This document shows positions 8,690 through 17,927 of a DNA stretch of 54,738 nucleotides, piece by piece (within the stretch, counting starts at the first letter, position 1; every line of letters begins with the position of its first letter). The notes under the pieces are model-generated. The model was not told the DNA's origin and made no database searches. It saw nothing but the letters and a program-made list of their open reading frames with translations. The position numbers and the translations under genes were made by a program. This DNA is from Patescibacteria group bacterium. Its GTDB lineage: Bacteria > Patescibacteriota > Patescibacteriia > UBA1558 > UBA10009. The stretch covers positions 1 through 54,738 of the forward strand of contig JAHITV010000004.1 in the NCBI GenBank assembly GCA_018817315.1, given 5' to 3'.

Positions 8690-9283
8690 ATGTTTAAAAA
8701 ATTTACTCCTAAAGTAGGTAAAATATCCTTTCAGAAAGTTGCTCAGAAATCAGGTATTAAAGGCCTTGCCAATAAACAGTTCAGAAAACAGGCAATGGAA
8801 GCTTTGCATAAAGCCGGTTATGGTAAAACAGATGCTCAAAGTATTGTTAGTGGCCATAAAAAAATGAGCGTAGGCGGTATGAAGGATGTTTTTCATGCCT
8901 TAAAAAAAGAAAAAGTTATAAAAAAGGATGCTTCAACTACAGTTTCTTCTTTTGTTAAAGCTGAAAAAGCTCGTCAAAGCAGGATTTATCATGCTAGGAC
9001 AGCTCTAAGATCACAGGAAATAGAAGCAGAAAAGGAAAAAGAACAGAAAACTACTTCCAAAGGAGAACAAACTCCAAAATCAGAACAGAACAACCGACCT
9101 CCTATTAGCTTTTCTTCTTTAGTATCTGTAAGTAATGCAAAAAGCTCAACTATTAATAATACTCAAGTTAAGTCAGGGTCTAAAGGCCAATCTTTATCTA
9201 CTAATTCAGTCAAACCCGGGCCAGATAAGAAAATCAAGGAATTATTGGAAGAGGCAGAAGAGCATGATTTACCAATTGATTAA
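8690..9283 (+). CDS. Hypothetical basic protein with low-complexity C-terminus
   Basis: The 197-aa protein is not recognised. Residues 1-110 are Lys-rich and predicted helical, with two segments that look like small helical modules (KQAMEALHKAGYGKTDAQSI and MKDVFHALKKEKVIKKDAS). From ~112 on it is low-complexity (Glu/Lys then Ser/Asn/Thr) with an acidic end, EELLEEAEEHDLPID. No signal peptide or membrane helix is seen. A nucleic-acid-binding role would fit the charge but is not shown. It starts almost leaderless after its putative promoter. The downstream gene is 77 bases away. Confidence 0.6.
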   Translation: MFKKFTPKVGKISFQKVAQKSGIKGLANKQFRKQAMEALHKAGYGKTDAQSIVSGHKKMSVGGMKDVFHALKKEKVIKKDASTTVSSFVKAEKARQSRIYHARTALRSQEIEAEKEKEQKTTSKGEQTPKSEQNNRPPISFSSLVSVSNAKSSTINNTQVKSGSKGQSLSTNSVKPGPDKKIKELLEEAEEHDLPID

Positions 9284-9360
9284 GCAGTAAAGTAATATTT
9301 ACAAATTTTGTTTTTAATGCTAAATTTAGGTTAGAAACCTTATTTTTTTTCGTTTAAATT

Positions 9361-9975
9361 ATGACTATTATTTATTATGGTTTAACCTGCTTTCGTTTCC
9401 AAAATAATGGTTTGTCTCTATTAATTGATCCTTTAGGTAGGGACAGCGGATTGAATCCACCAAGAATGCAAAATGATCTTGTTTTATTAAGCCGGGGTTC
9501 CAAAAACAAAGATTATTCTTCTAATACTTTTGCTATAACTTGTCCCGGTGAATATGAACTTAAGGGTTGTTTTGTTTATGGTATACCAGTAACCGAGACA
9601 GAAAAAGAAGATAAGCTGATGTTTTTAATAGAATTGGAAGGTATAAAAATTGCTTATCTTGGTTTATTAAAAAATCCTAAATTAACTGATACACAATTGG
9701 AAAAATTAGAAGGCGCAGATATTTTAATACTCCCTGTAGGCGGTGGAGATTCCTTAAACGAAAAACAGGCCGTAGAAACAGCCAATCAACTGGAACCAAG
9801 ACTTATTATTCCCATGTATTATCAGATACCAAAAATAAAATTAAAACTGGAACCTTTGGATAAATTTAAAAAAGAGATTGCTATTAAATCCGAGATAGTT
9901 GATAAATTAAAAATAACCAAGAGAGAATTACCCCAAGAGGAAACACGTCTGGTAATAATTAATCCTTTGTTATAA
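9361..9975 (+). CDS. UlaG-like metallo-beta-lactamase-fold protein lacking the metal ligands
   Basis: The fold's landmarks are visible: start MTIIYYGLTCFRFQ, strand LLIDPLG, CPGEYELKGCFVYGIPV (about 61-77), EGIKIAYLGLL and ADILILPVGGG. In active UlaG-like hydrolases the strand near residue 43 is followed by an HxHxDH ligand motif; here that place reads LVLLSRGSKNKDYSS with no His or paired Asp. The later ligand His, usually in a PMHY-like motif, is Tyr in PMYYQ, and the GHSCF start motif is GLTCF. The protein is therefore probably not a metal hydrolase and may be structural or regulatory. It ends one base before the next gene. Confidence 0.75.
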   Translation: MTIIYYGLTCFRFQNNGLSLLIDPLGRDSGLNPPRMQNDLVLLSRGSKNKDYSSNTFAITCPGEYELKGCFVYGIPVTETEKEDKLMFLIELEGIKIAYLGLLKNPKLTDTQLEKLEGADILILPVGGGDSLNEKQAVETANQLEPRLIIPMYYQIPKIKLKLEPLDKFKKEIAIKSEIVDKLKITKRELPQEETRLVIINPLL

Positions 9976-9976
9976 T

Positions 9977-10726
9977 ATGGCTCAACCAACTCCTCGGCAG
10001 AAATTAACTATTGGTTTATATGTTGGCGTGTTGAGTATTATTGTATTAGTTATCTGGGGATTTTTTCTAAAGTATGAATTCAAAACAGCTGCCACGAAAA
10101 CAGCAGAGCTTGATAATACTTTTAGTGATATTGGTGAGAAGTTTGAAAGTTTTTTCTCTCAAGGCAAAGAGATAATTAATAATACCAAGAGTGAATTTCA
10201 AAGTTTAACCAGTCAGCAGTCGGGGGTTCCCCAGAATTTAGTAGAATCAGTTACAGAAAAAACTCAAGCAAAGTTAAGAGAAAAAAGAATAGTTGATTGG
10301 TTGGCTTTTAGCAATGATGAAATAGGTTTTAAATATCCTGCTGATTGGTTTATTGAGTCCACAGCAGAAAAAATAATAATCTCTAATCATGAAGATTCTA
10401 AGGAGCTAGAAGAAACTGGGGTGAAGTTTCAAACACAGTTTTATCCCAATCAAGATAATTATACCCCTAGTCAGTGGTGGGAAGTTTATGGGAAAGACAT
10501 TGATCCTGATAATAGTCTTCCAACTGTAACCATTGAGCTTGCTGGAAGAATAGCTTTAAAAAGAGTAATACCAGTTAATCCAAATGAGCCTTATTATTCT
10601 GAAATTATCCATCTTTCATTCAATCAGAAAATGATAGAAATAATAATTAGTTATGATATGCAAAACCAAGAATTAGTACAAATAGCAGAGGATTTTATCC
10701 AGACAATAGTTTTTATCACTAAATAA
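9977..10726 (+). CDS. Membrane-anchored exported protein with PsbP-like domain
   Basis: The 249-aa protein has one N-terminal helix (about 12-31, [20 protein letters not shown]), a helical linker (40-95), then an extracytoplasmic domain beginning [20 protein letters not shown], the pattern of PsbP-like/DUF lipid-anchored domains that many CPR exported proteins have. No catalytic motif is visible. It follows the MBL-fold gene with one base between stop and start and precedes gyrA by 11 bases, so the three are probably one operon. Confidence 0.65.
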   Translation: MAQPTPRQKLTIGLYVGVLSIIVLVIWGFFLKYEFKTAATKTAELDNTFSDIGEKFESFFSQGKEIINNTKSEFQSLTSQQSGVPQNLVESVTEKTQAKLREKRIVDWLAFSNDEIGFKYPADWFIESTAEKIIISNHEDSKELEETGVKFQTQFYPNQDNYTPSQWWEVYGKDIDPDNSLPTVTIELAGRIALKRVIPVNPNEPYYSEIIHLSFNQKMIEIIISYDMQNQELVQIAEDFIQTIVFITK

Positions 10727-10737
10727 ATAATAAAATA

Positions 10738-13329
10738 ATGAAGAAAAAGCTTCCTCAGAAAAAAACCAAAGGAACAATTAAGAAGTCAGTTAGGACCGAG
10801 AAAAAGCAGGTTGATAAGCAAAAAGATGATCAGGAGCAGAAAGAAACTTTTACTTTACCAGAGGTCAAAGAAACAGAGAATAATTTTGGTAAGGTTGTAG
10901 ATCAACCAATTGTTGAAGAAATGCAAACTTCTTATTTGGATTATGCGATGAGTGTAATTGTAGCTCGGGCTTTGCCAGATGTGCGTGATGGTCTGAAACC
11001 TGTTCACCGACGTATTTTGTATGCTATGTGGAACATTGGACTTAGAGCAGGAGCAAAATTCCGCAAATCTGCTACGGTAGTTGGTGAGGTTTTAGGTAAA
11101 TATCATCCTCATGGCGATGCAGCTGTTTATGATTCTTTAGTACGTTTGGCTCAAGATTTTGCCATGCGCTATCCCTTAATTAACGGACAGGGAAACTTTG
11201 GTTCCATGGACGGTGATGGTGCAGCTGCCATGCGTTACACTGAAGCTAAATTAACTTCTATTGCCGAAGAGCTGTTATTTGATTTAGAAAAAGGAACAGT
11301 TGATTTTATCCCTAATTATGACGGTTCGCAGCAAGAACCATTAGTTTTACCGGCTAAGCTGCCTAATTTACTTTTAAACGGCTCTATGGGCATTGCCGTG
11401 GGTATGGCCACTAATATTCCACCTCATAATTTAGGAGAATTGGTGGATGGTTTAATTTATTTTATTGATAATCCTAAAGCTGACACCGAAGATTTAATGG
11501 AATATATTAAGGGTCCTGATTTTCCTACTGGCGCTACCATTTATGATATCAACGAAATAAAAGCAGCTTATGCTACTGGCAGAGGTGCTATTGTAATGAA
11601 GGCTAAGGCCGAGATTGAAGAAAATAAGAATGGTATTTTCCAAATTATCATTACAGAAATTCCTTACCAAGTTAATAAGGCCTCGCTTTTAGAAAAAATC
11701 GCTGATTTGGTTAAAGCCAAAAAAATTGAGGGCATTAAGGATTTAAGAGACGAATCTAATAAAGAAGGGGTGAGAGTAGTTGTTGATTTAAAAAAGGACG
11801 CTTATCCTAAAAAGGTTTTAAATGCTCTTTATAAACACACTTCTTTGCAGGATACTTTCCATGTTAATATGCTGGCTTTAATAGATGGCCTTCAGCCAAA
11901 AGTCCTTACTTTAAGGAATATTTTAGAAGAATACCTTAAACATCGTAAAGAGGTTATTATTCGCAGGACTCAATATGATTTAACTAAAGCTAAAGACAGG
12001 GCTCATATTTTGGAAGGATTAGTTAAAGCCTTGGAAGATATTGATAAAATCATTCAGACTATTAAAAAGTCAAAGGATAAAGAGGCAGCAAAAATTAATT
12101 TAATCAAACGATTTAAATTCACCGAAAGACAGACAGTGGCAATTTTAGAGATGAAATTGCAGCAGCTGGCTAATTTAGAAAGATTAAAAGTAGAAGAAGA
12201 ATTAAAGGAGAAAAAGAAATTAATCAAAGAATTGTCAGAAATTCTGGCTAGTCCTAAAAAAGTTTTAAAGATTATTAAAGACGATTTAAGTCATTTAAAA
12301 GAAAAATATGGTGATGAACGTAAAACCAAAATCATTAAGTCAGTAGTAGGGCAGTTAACCGTAGAAGATTTAGTTCCTAACGAGGCAACTGTTGTTATGG
12401 TGACTAATGACGGTTATATAAAACGTTTACCTCCTGATACTTTTAAAGTTCAGAGCAGGGGCGGCAAAGGGATTATAGGCGTAACTACCAAGGAGGAGGA
12501 TATCGTTGAACATATGTTTACCACCAAGACTCATGTTGATTTAATGTTTTTCACTACTCGCGGCCGCTTGTTCCAATTAAAAGCGTATGAAATACCGCAA
12601 GCCACCAGAACAGCCAAAGGTCAGGCCATAGTTAATTTCTTGCAACTTGCTCCTGAAGAAGGGGTCACTTCGGTGCTTTCAGCTGAAAATTTTCCCTCTT
12701 TCCGTTATTTAGTCATGGTCACTAAACTTGGTTTGATTAAAAAAGTAGAAATAAATAAATTCCAAAATGTCAGACGTTCCGGATTAATTGCCATAAAACT
12801 TAAGGGTGATGATCAATTAAAATGGGTTAAGCCATCTAGTGGTGATGATCACATTATTTTGATCACTTCCGAAGGACAAGCCATAAGATTCAGGGAGAAA
12901 AATATTCGTTCTATGAGCAGAGGCGCTGCTGGCGTAAGAGGAATTAAATTCAAAAAGTCCAGTGATCAAGTAGTAGGCATGGGTATTTTAGATAATGGCA
13001 GAGCTGGCGCTGACGAACAATTATTAGTGGTAATGAGCAATGGTTTTGGTAAACGTACTTCCTTAAAAGAATATAAAGTTCAGGGTCGCGGCGGTACAGG
13101 TATTAAAACTGCTACTATTACCGCTAAAACAGGCAAGGTAGAAGCATCTTTTATTGTCAATACCAAACTGATTGATGAAGATTTAATTATTATTTCTGAT
13201 AAAGGTCAGGTAATCCGGTTGCCTTTAAAGTCTGTAAATGTGATTGGCCGGGCTACCCAAGGAGTAAGATTAATGAGATTTAAATCAGAAGGCGATAGAG
13301 TAGCCAGTGTAACTTGTCTAATAAATTAA
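10738..13329 (+). CDS. gyrA: DNA gyrase subunit A
   Basis: Catalytic subunit of gyrase, which cuts and rejoins both DNA strands while introducing negative supercoils. A Lys-rich, poorly conserved extension covers residues 1-45. The breakage-reunion domain begins with [20 protein letters not shown]; the catalytic Tyr is Y167 in AAMRYTEA. The C-terminal beta-pinwheel has a GyrA-box-like QSRGGKG at 572-578, favouring GyrA over ParC, and a second QGRGGTG repeat. The quinolone region reads [12 protein letters not shown], with Ala128 where E. coli has Ser83. At 863 aa the length is normal. gyrB is not in the window. Confidence 0.95.
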   Translation: MKKKLPQKKTKGTIKKSVRTEKKQVDKQKDDQEQKETFTLPEVKETENNFGKVVDQPIVEEMQTSYLDYAMSVIVARALPDVRDGLKPVHRRILYAMWNIGLRAGAKFRKSATVVGEVLGKYHPHGDAAVYDSLVRLAQDFAMRYPLINGQGNFGSMDGDGAAAMRYTEAKLTSIAEELLFDLEKGTVDFIPNYDGSQQEPLVLPAKLPNLLLNGSMGIAVGMATNIPPHNLGELVDGLIYFIDNPKADTEDLMEYIKGPDFPTGATIYDINEIKAAYATGRGAIVMKAKAEIEENKNGIFQIIITEIPYQVNKASLLEKIADLVKAKKIEGIKDLRDESNKEGVRVVVDLKKDAYPKKVLNALYKHTSLQDTFHVNMLALIDGLQPKVLTLRNILEEYLKHRKEVIIRRTQYDLTKAKDRAHILEGLVKALEDIDKIIQTIKKSKDKEAAKINLIKRFKFTERQTVAILEMKLQQLANLERLKVEEELKEKKKLIKELSEILASPKKVLKIIKDDLSHLKEKYGDERKTKIIKSVVGQLTVEDLVPNEATVVMVTNDGYIKRLPPDTFKVQSRGGKGIIGVTTKEEDIVEHMFTTKTHVDLMFFTTRGRLFQLKAYEIPQATRTAKGQAIVNFLQLAPEEGVTSVLSAENFPSFRYLVMVTKLGLIKKVEINKFQNVRRSGLIAIKLKGDDQLKWVKPSSGDDHIILITSEGQAIRFREKNIRSMSRGAAGVRGIKFKKSSDQVVGMGILDNGRAGADEQLLVVMSNGFGKRTSLKEYKVQGRGGTGIKTATITAKTGKVEASFIVNTKLIDEDLIIISDKGQVIRLPLKSVNVIGRATQGVRLMRFKSEGDRVASVTCLIN

Positions 13330-13340
13330 TTTAAGAATAT

Positions 13341-14312
13341 ATGATGACCATTAAGCAAATATATGATTTAGCCATTAATTTAGGCATTAAAAGCGATCTT
13401 AGGGGTCAAATAGTGGTTAAGAAAAAATTAGAGCGGGTAAAAAAAGCTTATAATGAATTAAGTAAGGCAAAAAAAGAAGAGTTTGATGAAGAGCGCTTAA
13501 CTAATCCCTTTTCAGATACCCGTTATTTTGGCGATCCCCAGAAAAAAATCAAAAGAATTTTAACTGGCATTGATATTGACGTAGCTGAAGTGTTGTTAGC
13601 CAAAGAACTTTCTGCAAAAAAAACCATTGATTTAATTATCTCCCATCATCCCCTGGGACCGGCTTTGGCCGGTCTCCATGAAGTAATGGATTTACAAGTG
13701 GAACTTTTAGCTAAATACGGCGTGCCAATTAATATTGCGGAAAGTTTAACTCATATACGGATGAGTGAAGTAGCCAGAGGAATTTCTCCTGTTAATCATA
13801 ATCGGGTGGTGGATACAGCAAAACTGTTAGGTTTTAATTTAATGTGTGTGCATACACCATCTGATAATTTGGTCGCTAATTTTTTAGATAAGTATTTACG
13901 TAAGTATGAAAAGGAAATTGAAACAGTAGAAGATTTGTTAAGACTATTAAAGAAAATTCCTGAATATCATCAAGCCATAAAACAGAAAGCCGGGCCTAGA
14001 TTATTTACTGGTAAAGAATCAGGCTATACCGGTAAAATTGCTATAACAGAAATTACCGGCGGTACAGAAGGTTCTAAAGATCTTTATCAACACATTGCGC
14101 AAGCTGGTATTGGCACAATCATTGGTATGCACATGAAGGAAGAGAATCGTGAAGAAGCGGAAAAAGCTCATCTTAACATTGTTATTGCCGGGCATATGTC
14201 TTCTGATTCTATTGGCATGAATCTTTTTCTGGATGAATTGGTTAAACGCGGCATTGAAATTATTCCTTGTTCAGGATTGATCAGGTATTCAAGAGTGAAA
14301 GGGAGAAAATAA
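13341..14312 (+). CDS. NIF3-like dinuclear-metal protein (DUF34)
   Basis: The NIF3/YbgI family forms hexameric toroids with a two-metal site; GTP cyclohydrolase-like or metal-related roles have been proposed but the function is unsettled. Conserved elements are LTGIDIDV (about 74-81), ISHHPLGP (100-107, with His102/103 as likely ligands), NIAESLTH, and AGHMSSDSIGMN near the C-terminus with the last ligands. The 60-residue N-terminal helical extension is longer than in short family members. It starts 11 bases after gyrA, so it is co-transcribed with it and closed by the terminator at 14328-14356. ATG ATG start; no SD. Confidence 0.8.
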   Translation: MMTIKQIYDLAINLGIKSDLRGQIVVKKKLERVKKAYNELSKAKKEEFDEERLTNPFSDTRYFGDPQKKIKRILTGIDIDVAEVLLAKELSAKKTIDLIISHHPLGPALAGLHEVMDLQVELLAKYGVPINIAESLTHIRMSEVARGISPVNHNRVVDTAKLLGFNLMCVHTPSDNLVANFLDKYLRKYEKEIETVEDLLRLLKKIPEYHQAIKQKAGPRLFTGKESGYTGKIAITEITGGTEGSKDLYQHIAQAGIGTIIGMHMKEENREEAEKAHLNIVIAGHMSSDSIGMNLFLDELVKRGIEIIPCSGLIRYSRVKGRK

Positions 14313-14327
14313 TTTATAATTATTTTG

Positions 14328-14356
14328 AAACTGACCAGTGAATCTGGTCAGTTTTT
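14328..14356 (+). terminator. Rho-independent terminator after NIF3
   Basis: 11-bp stem (AAACTGACCAG / CTGGTCAGTTT) with loop TGAAT, running into a T-run. It ends the MBL-PsbP-gyrA-NIF3 unit. Confidence 0.9.
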
Positions 14357-14360
14357 GATT

Positions 14361-14387
14361 ATAGCTGTCAATGAATTTGTCAGCTAT
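14361..14387. repeat. Inverted repeat upstream of ruvB
   Basis: Arms ATAGCTG and CAGCTAT separated by 13 bases that can add a few pairs. It lies five bases after the terminator. The TAGCTG/CAGCTA arms resemble parts of the AGCTGATAGC palindromes at 15831 and 21956, so it may be a decayed member of that family. Confidence 0.4.
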
Positions 14388-14423
14388 CTTGAAAAAACCG
14401 TTTTAAAATGCTAATCTTGGCTT

Positions 14424-15446
14424 ATGTCTAAAGAACGAATTATTTCCAATAAAGAAAAAAGTGAAGATAAAGCTTTGGATTTAACTTTAAGGCCGGCAAT
14501 CCTTAATGATTTTGTGGGACAGCAAAAGATTAAGGAAAATATTAAGATTTTTATGACTGCTGCCAAACAACGAGGCGAAGCCATGGAACATGTTTTATTC
14601 CATGGTCCGCCGGGTTTAGGCAAAACTACTTTAGCTCATATTTTAGCTAAAGAGATAAGAGTTAATATTCGGGTTACTTCTGGTCCGGCCATAGAACGGG
14701 CCGGCGATTTAGCTGCTATTCTTACTAATTTGGAAGACGGCGACATTTTATTTATTGATGAGATTCATCGGCTTAACAGATTGATTGAGGAAGTTTTATA
14801 TCCAGCCATGGAAGATTATGCTTTGGATATTGTGATTGGTAAAGGTCCGGCAGCCAGAACATTGCGTTTAGATTTACCTAAATTTACTTTAGTGGGAGCA
14901 ACCACGCGTTATCATCTTTTGTCATCTCCTTTACGCGACAGATTTGGCAGTACTTTTCGGCTGGATTATTACAGTCAAGAAGATATTCAAAAAATCATTG
15001 ATCGTTCAGCCCGTATTCTATCCATAGATTTACAGGATGATTCTTCTAAAATGATTGCACAGCGGGCGCGTTTAACCCCTAGAATCGCTAATCGTCTTTT
15101 AAAAAGAGTCAGAGACTATGTTCAGGTTAAGGGCGACGGCATTCTTAATCCTCAAATAACCCAAAAAGCTTTGGAGCTTATGGAAGTGGATATTATGGGC
15201 TTGGATTCTCTGGACAGGAAAATTTTAAGTTCCATTATTGAGAAATTTAAAGGCGGGCCAGTGGGTTTAAATTCTATTGCTGCTTTAGTTCAGGAAGAGG
15301 AAGGAACAATTGAGGAAATTTATGAACCTTATTTGATTCAGTTGGGATTTTTGGCACGCACTCCTCGTGGTAGAGTAGTTACAGAAAATGCATATAAACA
15401 TTTGGGGTTGGAAGTGCCAGGTGAGTTGCAAAGTAAATTGATATAA
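14424..15446 (+). CDS. ruvB: Holliday junction branch-migration helicase RuvB
   Basis: AAA+ motor that drives branch migration of Holliday junctions with RuvA. Walker A GPPGLGKT (61-68), Walker B FIDEIH (110-115), sensor 1 LVGATTR (156-162), arginine-finger region SSPLRDRFG (167-175), and a C-terminal winged helix with [12 protein letters not shown]. At 340 aa the length is normal and the N-terminal [11 protein letters not shown] is typical. ruvA and ruvC are not adjacent. Transcription probably starts anew, because a strong terminator precedes it. Confidence 0.97.
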   Translation: MSKERIISNKEKSEDKALDLTLRPAILNDFVGQQKIKENIKIFMTAAKQRGEAMEHVLFHGPPGLGKTTLAHILAKEIRVNIRVTSGPAIERAGDLAAILTNLEDGDILFIDEIHRLNRLIEEVLYPAMEDYALDIVIGKGPAARTLRLDLPKFTLVGATTRYHLLSSPLRDRFGSTFRLDYYSQEDIQKIIDRSARILSIDLQDDSSKMIAQRARLTPRIANRLLKRVRDYVQVKGDGILNPQITQKALELMEVDIMGLDSLDRKILSSIIEKFKGGPVGLNSIAALVQEEEGTIEEIYEPYLIQLGFLARTPRGRVVTENAYKHLGLEVPGELQSKLI

Positions 15447-15469
15447 TTTATAATATTAATTTAAAAGTT

Positions 15470-15820
15470 ATGACTGAAGAAAAAAATAACAAATTAATTG
15501 ATCCCACAAAAGCCCCGGGTCAATTAATAAAAATAGAATGTAAGAATTGTAGTTATATTGATTTACCAAAAAAATGGAATATCAGGACTGTTTTTGGGGT
15601 TATCTATTTATTAACAATACTGAATATTTTTAGCGTGATTGCTTATTTTGCATTTACTAATCCTTATATTTGTTCAAAATGTGGCGAGAGAGGAAAATTG
15701 GTTAAATTATTAAATAATGGCGACAAAAGAGAAATAGGTGGCTTATCAAAAAAACAGTTTATTATATTAAATTCCATTTTATTTATAATAGGCTTCATTT
15801 TATTAATTAATTATTATTAG
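15470..15820 (+). CDS. Small zinc-ribbon membrane protein
   Basis: The 116-aa protein has a CKNC half-site (about 24-27), a membrane helix (about 42-63), a second half-site CSKC (69-72) and a second helix at the C-terminus (about 97-115). The two Cys pairs lie on either side of helix 1 in sequence, so whether they form one zinc ribbon depends on the chain folding back through the membrane interface; the CSKCGERGKLVKLL segment looks like the second knuckle of a ribbon. Function unknown. It follows ruvB by 23 bases. Confidence 0.65.
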   Translation: MTEEKNNKLIDPTKAPGQLIKIECKNCSYIDLPKKWNIRTVFGVIYLLTILNIFSVIAYFAFTNPYICSKCGERGKLVKLLNNGDKREIGGLSKKQFIILNSILFIIGFILLINYY

Positions 15821-15830
15821 CTTACATAGA

Positions 15831-15853
15831 AGCTGATAGCCTGGCTATCAGCT
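15831..15853. repeat. REP-like palindrome, AGCTGATAGC family, copy 1
   Basis: Perfect 11-bp arms (AGCTGATAGCC / GGCTATCAGCT) with a one-base centre, between the zinc-ribbon gene and queH. A nearly identical palindrome occurs at 21956-21980. There is no T-run, so it is not an obvious terminator. Confidence 0.75.
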
Positions 15854-15866
15854 GCAGGAAAGAAAA

Positions 15867-16400
15867 ATGAAAAAACTATTACTTCACACCTGTTGCGGGC
15901 CGTGTGCTTTATATATTGTTCAGCAATTGCAAAAAAACTATCAAGTTGATTTGTTTTTTTATAATCCTAATATTTATCCAGAAAGCGAATATCAAAGACG
16001 TTTAAAAGAGGTTAGACAGTGGTCAGACAAAAATAATTTAGAATTAATTGAAGGTTCTTATAATCATCAAGAATGGTTAAAAAAAGTATTGAATTTAGAA
16101 AAAGAACCTGAAGGCGGATTAAGATGTTCAGTTTGTTTTAAACAACGTTTAAAAAATACAGCGCAGTTTGCCAAGTTAAACGGTTATGGAATTTTTGCTA
16201 CTACTTTAACTATCAGTCCTCATAAAAATGCCGAGCTGATTAATCAGCTGGGTAAATCAATTAGTGTTGAACATCAAATTGATTTTTACGAAGCAGACTG
16301 GAAAAAAGATGATGGTTTTAAACATTCATGTGAATTAGCAAAAGTAGAAGGATTTTATCGTCAAGATTACTGCGGTTGCGAGTTTAGTATAAGATTTTAA
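15867..16400 (+). CDS. queH: Epoxyqueuosine reductase QueH
   Basis: Reduces epoxyqueuosine in tRNA to queuosine, the last step of the pathway (non-orthologous replacement of QueG). The family signature LLLHTCCGPCALY is at 4-16 (C9, C10, C13), with further Cys pairs C87/C90 (RCSVCF) and C169/C171 (YCGCEFS) that bind the metal centres. TTLTISPHKN (112-121) is also conserved. At 177 aa it is near the family's minimal size. An AGGAAAG sequence lies before the ATG, one of the few SD-like sites. It is followed 53 bases later by queA, so two consecutive steps are encoded together. Confidence 0.92.
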   Translation: MKKLLLHTCCGPCALYIVQQLQKNYQVDLFFYNPNIYPESEYQRRLKEVRQWSDKNNLELIEGSYNHQEWLKKVLNLEKEPEGGLRCSVCFKQRLKNTAQFAKLNGYGIFATTLTISPHKNAELINQLGKSISVEHQIDFYEADWKKDDGFKHSCELAKVEGFYRQDYCGCEFSIRF

Positions 16401-16413
16401 TATAGATGGTCAA

Positions 16414-16434
16414 CGGAGGGTTTAAAACCCTCCG
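16414..16434. repeat. Palindrome between queH and queA
   Basis: Perfect 10-bp arms (CGGAGGGTTT / AAACCCTCCG) with a one-base centre. It shares the architecture (long stem, 1-3 base loop, GGTTT-AAACC centre) with the palindrome at 39641-39679. No T-run follows, so queA is probably read through. Confidence 0.7.
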
Positions 16435-16453
16435 CTAGACGAGATTTAGAAAT

Positions 16454-17482
16454 ATGAGATTATCAGATTTTAATTACAATTTACCCAAAAATTTAATTGC
16501 TCAACATCCAATTTCACCGCGTGACCATTCGCGGCTTTTAGTTTTGAACAGAAAATCAAAGAAAATTGAGCACAAGCATTTTTATGACATTATCAGTTAT
16601 TTAAAAAAGGGCGATGTTTTGGTTTTGAACAACACCAAAGTTTTTCCAGCGCGTTTGATTGGTAAACGACAAAAAACAAAAGGAAAAGTGGAAGTTTTTC
16701 TGCTACGAAAAATCAGTCTAAATAGTTGGCAGGTTTTGATTGGTAACCGTAGAAAGAAAATCGGTCAAGTCATTGAGTTTGGTAAAGGATTATCTTGTAA
16801 AATTATAAAACAAATTGATCAATCTGTTTGGTTGGTAAAATTTAATCAGCAAGGTAAAAAATTAGAATTGATGATTAATGATCTAGGTTTTGTACCAACG
16901 CCGCCATACATTAAAGTTTTGAGTAAATCAGCTAAACTTAAAAAGGAATATCAAACGATTTTTGCTAAATATACTGGTTCAGTAGCAGCGCCTACAGCCG
17001 GTTTCCATTTCACTAAACAGTTAATCAATAAATTAAAGAAAAAAGGCGTTCAATTTGAATATATTACTTTACATGTTGGTTTTGGTACTTTTGAACCAGT
17101 CAAAGTTCAGGATATTACCAAACATCAAATGCATTCAGAGTTGGCAGTAATACACAAGAAAACCGCGGAAAACTTGAATCAGGCAAAAAAACAGGGTAGA
17201 AGGATTATTGCTGTGGGGACAACTTCTGTGCGGACGCTTGGGGCATTTGTTAAAAGAGGAAAATTAACAGGTGGAAAGAAATGGACTGATGTTTTTATTT
17301 ATCCGGGTTATAAATTCAAATTCGTTGATTGTCTGCTTACTAATTTTCATTTACCTAAGTCAACTTTATTGATGTTAATCACTGCTTTTGCTGGTAGAAA
17401 ATTAATTCTTAGAGCATATCAAACGGCAATCAAAAAGAAATATTGGTTTTACTCTTTTGGCGACGCCATGTTAATATTATAA
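16454..17482 (+). CDS. queA: tRNA preQ1(34) S-adenosylmethionine ribosyltransferase-isomerase
   Basis: Transfers and isomerises the ribosyl group of SAM onto preQ1 at position 34 of tRNA, giving epoxyqueuosine, the substrate of QueH next door. Typical segments: YNLPKNLIAQHPISPRDHSR (8-27), GDVLVLNNTKVFPARL (about 53-68), SVAAPTAGFHFT, ITLHVGFGTFEPV, IIAVGTTSVRTL and LLTNFHLPKSTLLMLITAFAG. At 342 aa it is complete. Tgt and the preQ1 synthesis genes are not in the window, so the precursor could be salvaged or encoded elsewhere. Confidence 0.96.
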   Translation: MRLSDFNYNLPKNLIAQHPISPRDHSRLLVLNRKSKKIEHKHFYDIISYLKKGDVLVLNNTKVFPARLIGKRQKTKGKVEVFLLRKISLNSWQVLIGNRRKKIGQVIEFGKGLSCKIIKQIDQSVWLVKFNQQGKKLELMINDLGFVPTPPYIKVLSKSAKLKKEYQTIFAKYTGSVAAPTAGFHFTKQLINKLKKKGVQFEYITLHVGFGTFEPVKVQDITKHQMHSELAVIHKKTAENLNQAKKQGRRIIAVGTTSVRTLGAFVKRGKLTGGKKWTDVFIYPGYKFKFVDCLLTNFHLPKSTLLMLITAFAGRKLILRAYQTAIKKKYWFYSFGDAMLIL

Positions 17483-17486
17483 ATAT

Positions 17487-17765
17487 ATGCCTTTAGAATC
17501 TATTATTTTGTTAGTTACAACAGTAATTTTTGTTATATATTTAATTAGTTTATTTAGAGTGATTTCAATAGAGCATAGAATTAAAAGGTTGCAGAGTGAA
17601 ATGAAAAAGAAAGTGAAAGAACAAAGCGGACAGGGAAGAGGAATTCCTTTAGGGATTGTTATAAAAAAACAAGATAAAATTAGCTATGATTATCAAGAAA
17701 AAATAGATGATTTATCACAGAAACGGAGATTTATTTTAGATAAATTACCTTTTATAAAAAGGTAA
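17487..17765 (+). CDS. Hypothetical one-helix protein
   Basis: 92-aa protein with an N-terminal membrane helix (about 4-24, ESIILLVTTVIFVIYLISLF) and a charged, probably coiled, cytoplasmic part (HRIKRLQSEMKKKVKEQ, then QEKIDDLSQKRRFILDKL). It starts four bases after queA and ends at a terminator, so it belongs to that unit. I do not recognise it. Confidence 0.6.
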   Translation: MPLESIILLVTTVIFVIYLISLFRVISIEHRIKRLQSEMKKKVKEQSGQGRGIPLGIVIKKQDKISYDYQEKIDDLSQKRRFILDKLPFIKR

Positions 17766-17768
17766 AAC

Positions 17769-17810
17769 AAAAAACCCCTTTGCTATGCTCAGGGTGTTTT
17801 TTGTTTTTGT
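17769..17810 (+). terminator. Terminator after the queH-queA unit
   Basis: Arms AAAAAACCCCT and AGGGTGTTTTTT (one bulge) around an 11-base loop, then a T-rich tract. The A-run lets it work in reverse as well for the leftward gene ending at 17928. Confidence 0.75.
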
Positions 17811-17818
17811 TTTTCGCC

Positions 17819-17833
17819 TCGAGTTTGACTCGA
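17819..17833. repeat. Short palindrome of the GAGTC-GACTC type
   Basis: Arms TCGAGT / ACTCGA with loop TTG, between convergent transcription units. The core resembles those of the palindromes at 37404 (GAGTC.GACTC) and 52255 (AAGTC.GACTT) and may be a decayed member. Apart from this and the terminator, 17766-17927 shows nothing. Confidence 0.45.
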
Positions 17834-17927
17834 TTGAGTAAAACTTGCTGACTTATAAGAGGATATTGATAATCCCTTTTTATTTTTTATAGTTTCAGCG
17901 TTTACTCTTTAATTTTAATAAAGAACA

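Noticed and set aside
14361-14387. Second terminator before ruvB
   Set aside because: The stem is short with a long loop and no T-run; it is listed only as a possible decayed repeat.
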